Assembly (NCBI GenBank): GCA_026989995.1
Contig: JALSIO010000816.1
Location: forward strand, 1 to 7,491
Direction of reading: 5' to 3'
DNA from: Myxococcales bacterium
Lineage (GTDB): Bacteria > Myxococcota_A > UBA9160 > JALSIO01
Length of the DNA: 7,491 nt
Shown here in pieces: positions 7,201 through 7,491 of this stretch. Each line of letters opens with the position of its first letter. Position 1 is the first letter of the stretch. Position numbers and translations under genes: made by a program. The notes below the pieces were generated by a model. It was not told where the DNA came from. It made no database searches and saw only the letters and a program-made list of their open reading frames with translations.

Positions 7201-7491
7201 CCGTGGTCGGATCGCCGTCCTCGATGCCGGCGGCGCTGCCGAGGTAGACGAAGGCCGCTCCTTCGCCCGTTTCGCCGGCGTCGAAGCTCGGCGCGCCGAC
7301 GATCACGTCGGCAAAGCCGTCCGCGTTCACGTCGCCGGCGCCGGCGACACCCTGGCCGAGGAAACCGGTGGCCTGGTCCGACTCGACCGTCGCGAGGGCC
7401 GTGGCGGGGGATCCATCCTGCACCCCGGTGGCGCCGCCGGGAAAGACGAAGGCCGCGCCCTCGTCCCCCTGCCCCGCGTCGAAGAACCGGG
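4244..7491 (-). CDS. FG-GAP (integrin-alpha-like) repeat protein, 5' end beyond window
   Basis: At least 1081 residues are visible; the frame is open through the right edge, so the true start and any signal peptide are missing. The GTG at 7423 is an internal Val in a repeat, not a start. Order in visible residues: FG-GAP units (1-552), with VAGAGDVNGDGFADLVVGAP calcium loops and VDEGxxxVFxGGPxGIP connectors; a fibronectin III-like segment (553-687) with VTGLAPGTLTRWRARVL and GPWRRF; six 34-residue CDNGxDDDGDGLVDxADPGC repeats (689-892); and a C-terminal domain (898-1081) with KGPGEDGLLKVIL, GKSKIVVVARG and SCFGMGY. FG-GAP units normally build a seven-bladed beta-propeller for extracellular binding, so adhesion or surface attachment is the likely role; no catalytic motif is visible. 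It ends FKVKRQGP with TGA, without a membrane anchor or recognisable sorting motif. The gene precedes the peptidase by 535 bp on the same strand. Confidence 0.87.
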   Translation of the reverse strand, partial: RFFDAGQGDEGAAFVFPGGATGVQDGSPATALATVESDQATGFLGQGVAGAGDVNADGFADVIVGAPSFDAGETGEGAAFVYLGSAAGIEDGDPTTADTVLQSDQVAAALGSSVAHAGDVNGDGFSDIAVGAPDFDAGEPGEGAVFVFHGAPGGIPDGSPPTAATTLEGDQAGAAFGSAVAGAGDVTGDGFADLVVGAPGYDGGENDEGAAFLFAGGPAGIPDGGPASALSRVEADQADAEFGASVAGAGDVDGDGFPDVVVGAPRFDSGEVDEGVALVFAGGPGGIANGGPGQAAARIEADQAGAELGRSVAGAGDVNGDGFADLVVGAPLFDGGEVDEGTALVFTGGAAGIPSGGPGLAAARIEADQAGAHLGASVGAAGDVNADAFGDVLAGAPDYDLLTADEGLVLVFHGGPTGPASGGPGAASSRLEGDQPGASFGASAAGAGDLNGDGRPDVVVGAPAFDLGQADEGAVFVFLSGPSGVPFAGPATADAVVEGNQAGARLGTSVAGAGDVDGDGFADLLVGAPGYDAGEVDEGVALVFAGNGGAGAPVRPRSLRPDGSGLMVHPWGLTRVADTLRVELVARHPDGSGRVAAEVEACPPGTVFGDPGCTTASSPFETVDPLTPARTLMVDVTGLAPGTLTRWRARVLRAPALGPIPPDPDPGPWRRFAGQAVEADARVAEPPACSNGADDDGDGLVDLADPGCSGPGDTSEQEPSLPCDNGLDDDGDGLVDLADPGCSGPADASETDPSLVCDNGLDDDGDGLVDAADPGCAGPTDPTETDPALVCDNTLDDDGDGLADAADPGCAGPADPSEQDPGLPCDNGVDDDGDGLVDLADPGCPGPADPDEKDPSLVCDNGLDDDGDGLVDLADPNCTDPTDPSEAPACSPTPRTCREDALNVTLLKDKDEPADGFVNGPTAKVVFKWVRGGAITSSELGDPVADGVHFCFYVDGTLRTALTTAPGSTKWIKAIPDKIFQYKGPGEDGLLKVILSPRSTPGKSKIVVVARGAGIGQDSGLPIPAFTPGVGLAGSTWTAQLQVEGAPSCFGMGYDPGDPQKAPEVLVNRDLGIFKVKRQGP
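4247..4798 (-). other. Uncharacterised C-terminal domain of the FG-GAP protein
   Basis: About 184 residues, from EDALNVTLLKDKDEPADG to the C-terminus. Alternating hydrophobic patterns suggest a beta-sandwich. The section KIFQYKGPGEDGLLKVIL ... STPGKSKIVVVARGAGIG resembles a module I have seen in other high-GC environmental exoproteins (a YKDK..DGI.KV.LK..GKAKI.VKGKG-like pattern), but I know no assigned function or family name. The two Cys (HFCFYV and SCFGMGY) may pair. Confidence 0.5.
4814..5425 (-). repeat. 102-bp tandem array encoding six 34-residue Cys-paired DDDGDGLVD repeats
   Basis: Six units of the form C-x-N-G-x-DDDGDG-L-V/A-D-x-ADPGC followed by a GPxDxSExDPxL linker. The first Cys of each unit recurs exactly every 34 residues, and the second Cys falls 19 residues later in each unit (ADPNC in the last). 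The Asp-rich loop suggests calcium binding and the two Cys a disulfide per unit. At DNA level, stretches such as tcgccgtcgtcgtcgaggc recur almost unchanged, so copy number may vary by slippage or recombination. Confidence 0.85.
5836..7491 (-). repeat. 198-bp tandem array encoding 66-residue FG-GAP units (at least 8 full copies plus a partial one)
   Basis: Successive LG/FG-x-S-V-A-G-A-G-D blocks start exactly 66 residues apart eight times in a row with no insertion or deletion. The partial copy at the right edge (FDAGQGDEGAAFVF) keeps the same register, so the array continues outside the window. Some DNA is also conserved: CCTCGATCCGGGCGGCCGC occurs at 6391 and at 6589, exactly 198 bases apart. 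The sixth complete unit is the most diverged, with DVNADAFGD in place of the DxNGDG loop and DLLTADEG in the connector. Confidence 0.85.

Noticed and set aside
7421..7423. GTG as a possible start codon of the FG-GAP gene
   Set aside because: It is an internal Val codon. The frame continues upstream to the window edge with FDAGQGDEGAAFVF, in exact 66-residue register with the other units, and there is no signal peptide after it.
4814..7491. Regular direct repeats considered as a CRISPR array
   Set aside because: The 102-bp and 198-bp periods are multiples of three, stay in frame and encode known protein repeat types. There are no short identical repeats separated by unique spacers.

Overview
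This is a high-GC window (roughly two-thirds or more G+C by eye) holding two very large genes, both on the minus strand. Both encode secreted, mosaic, calcium-binding repeat proteins. The module mix (thrombospondin type 3 repeats, FG-GAP blades, Cys-paired DDDGDGLVD repeats, a dockerin-like tail) is typical of environmental high-GC Gram-negative bacteria with large exoprotein repertoires, such as myxobacteria-like or Binatota-like 'deltaproteobacterial' lineages. That placement is inference from style only. There is no rRNA, tRNA or housekeeping gene to fix taxonomy.

Layout, in the direction of transcription (right to left). Positions 7491-4244: the 3' part of an FG-GAP (integrin-alpha-like) protein whose 5' end lies beyond the window. 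It has at least eight complete 66-residue FG-GAP units plus part of a ninth, a fibronectin III-like segment, six exactly 34-residue Cys-paired repeats, and an uncharacterised C-terminal domain. Positions 4243-3709: a 535-bp intergenic stretch without a credible gene, whose last 150 bases before the next gene are rich in hairpins. Positions 3708-124: a 1194-residue exported M64-like zinc metallopeptidase with the HELSH...ADEY signature, embedded among nine TSP3 units and ending in a duplicated dockerin/EF-hand-like tail with a PPGPS terminus. Positions 123-1: short 3' flank.

The two proteins share an extracellular, calcium-stabilised, disulfide-rich style and the same strand. The 535-bp gap and the strong independent ribosome binding site of the peptidase leave it open whether they are co-transcribed. 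No mobile element, CRISPR array or RNA gene was found. The most notable points are the start-site revision of the peptidase (GTG at 3708 rather than ATG at 3813), the atypical M64 active-site surroundings, the indel-free periodicity of the two repeat arrays, and the duplicated C-terminal module that may be a sorting or docking signal.
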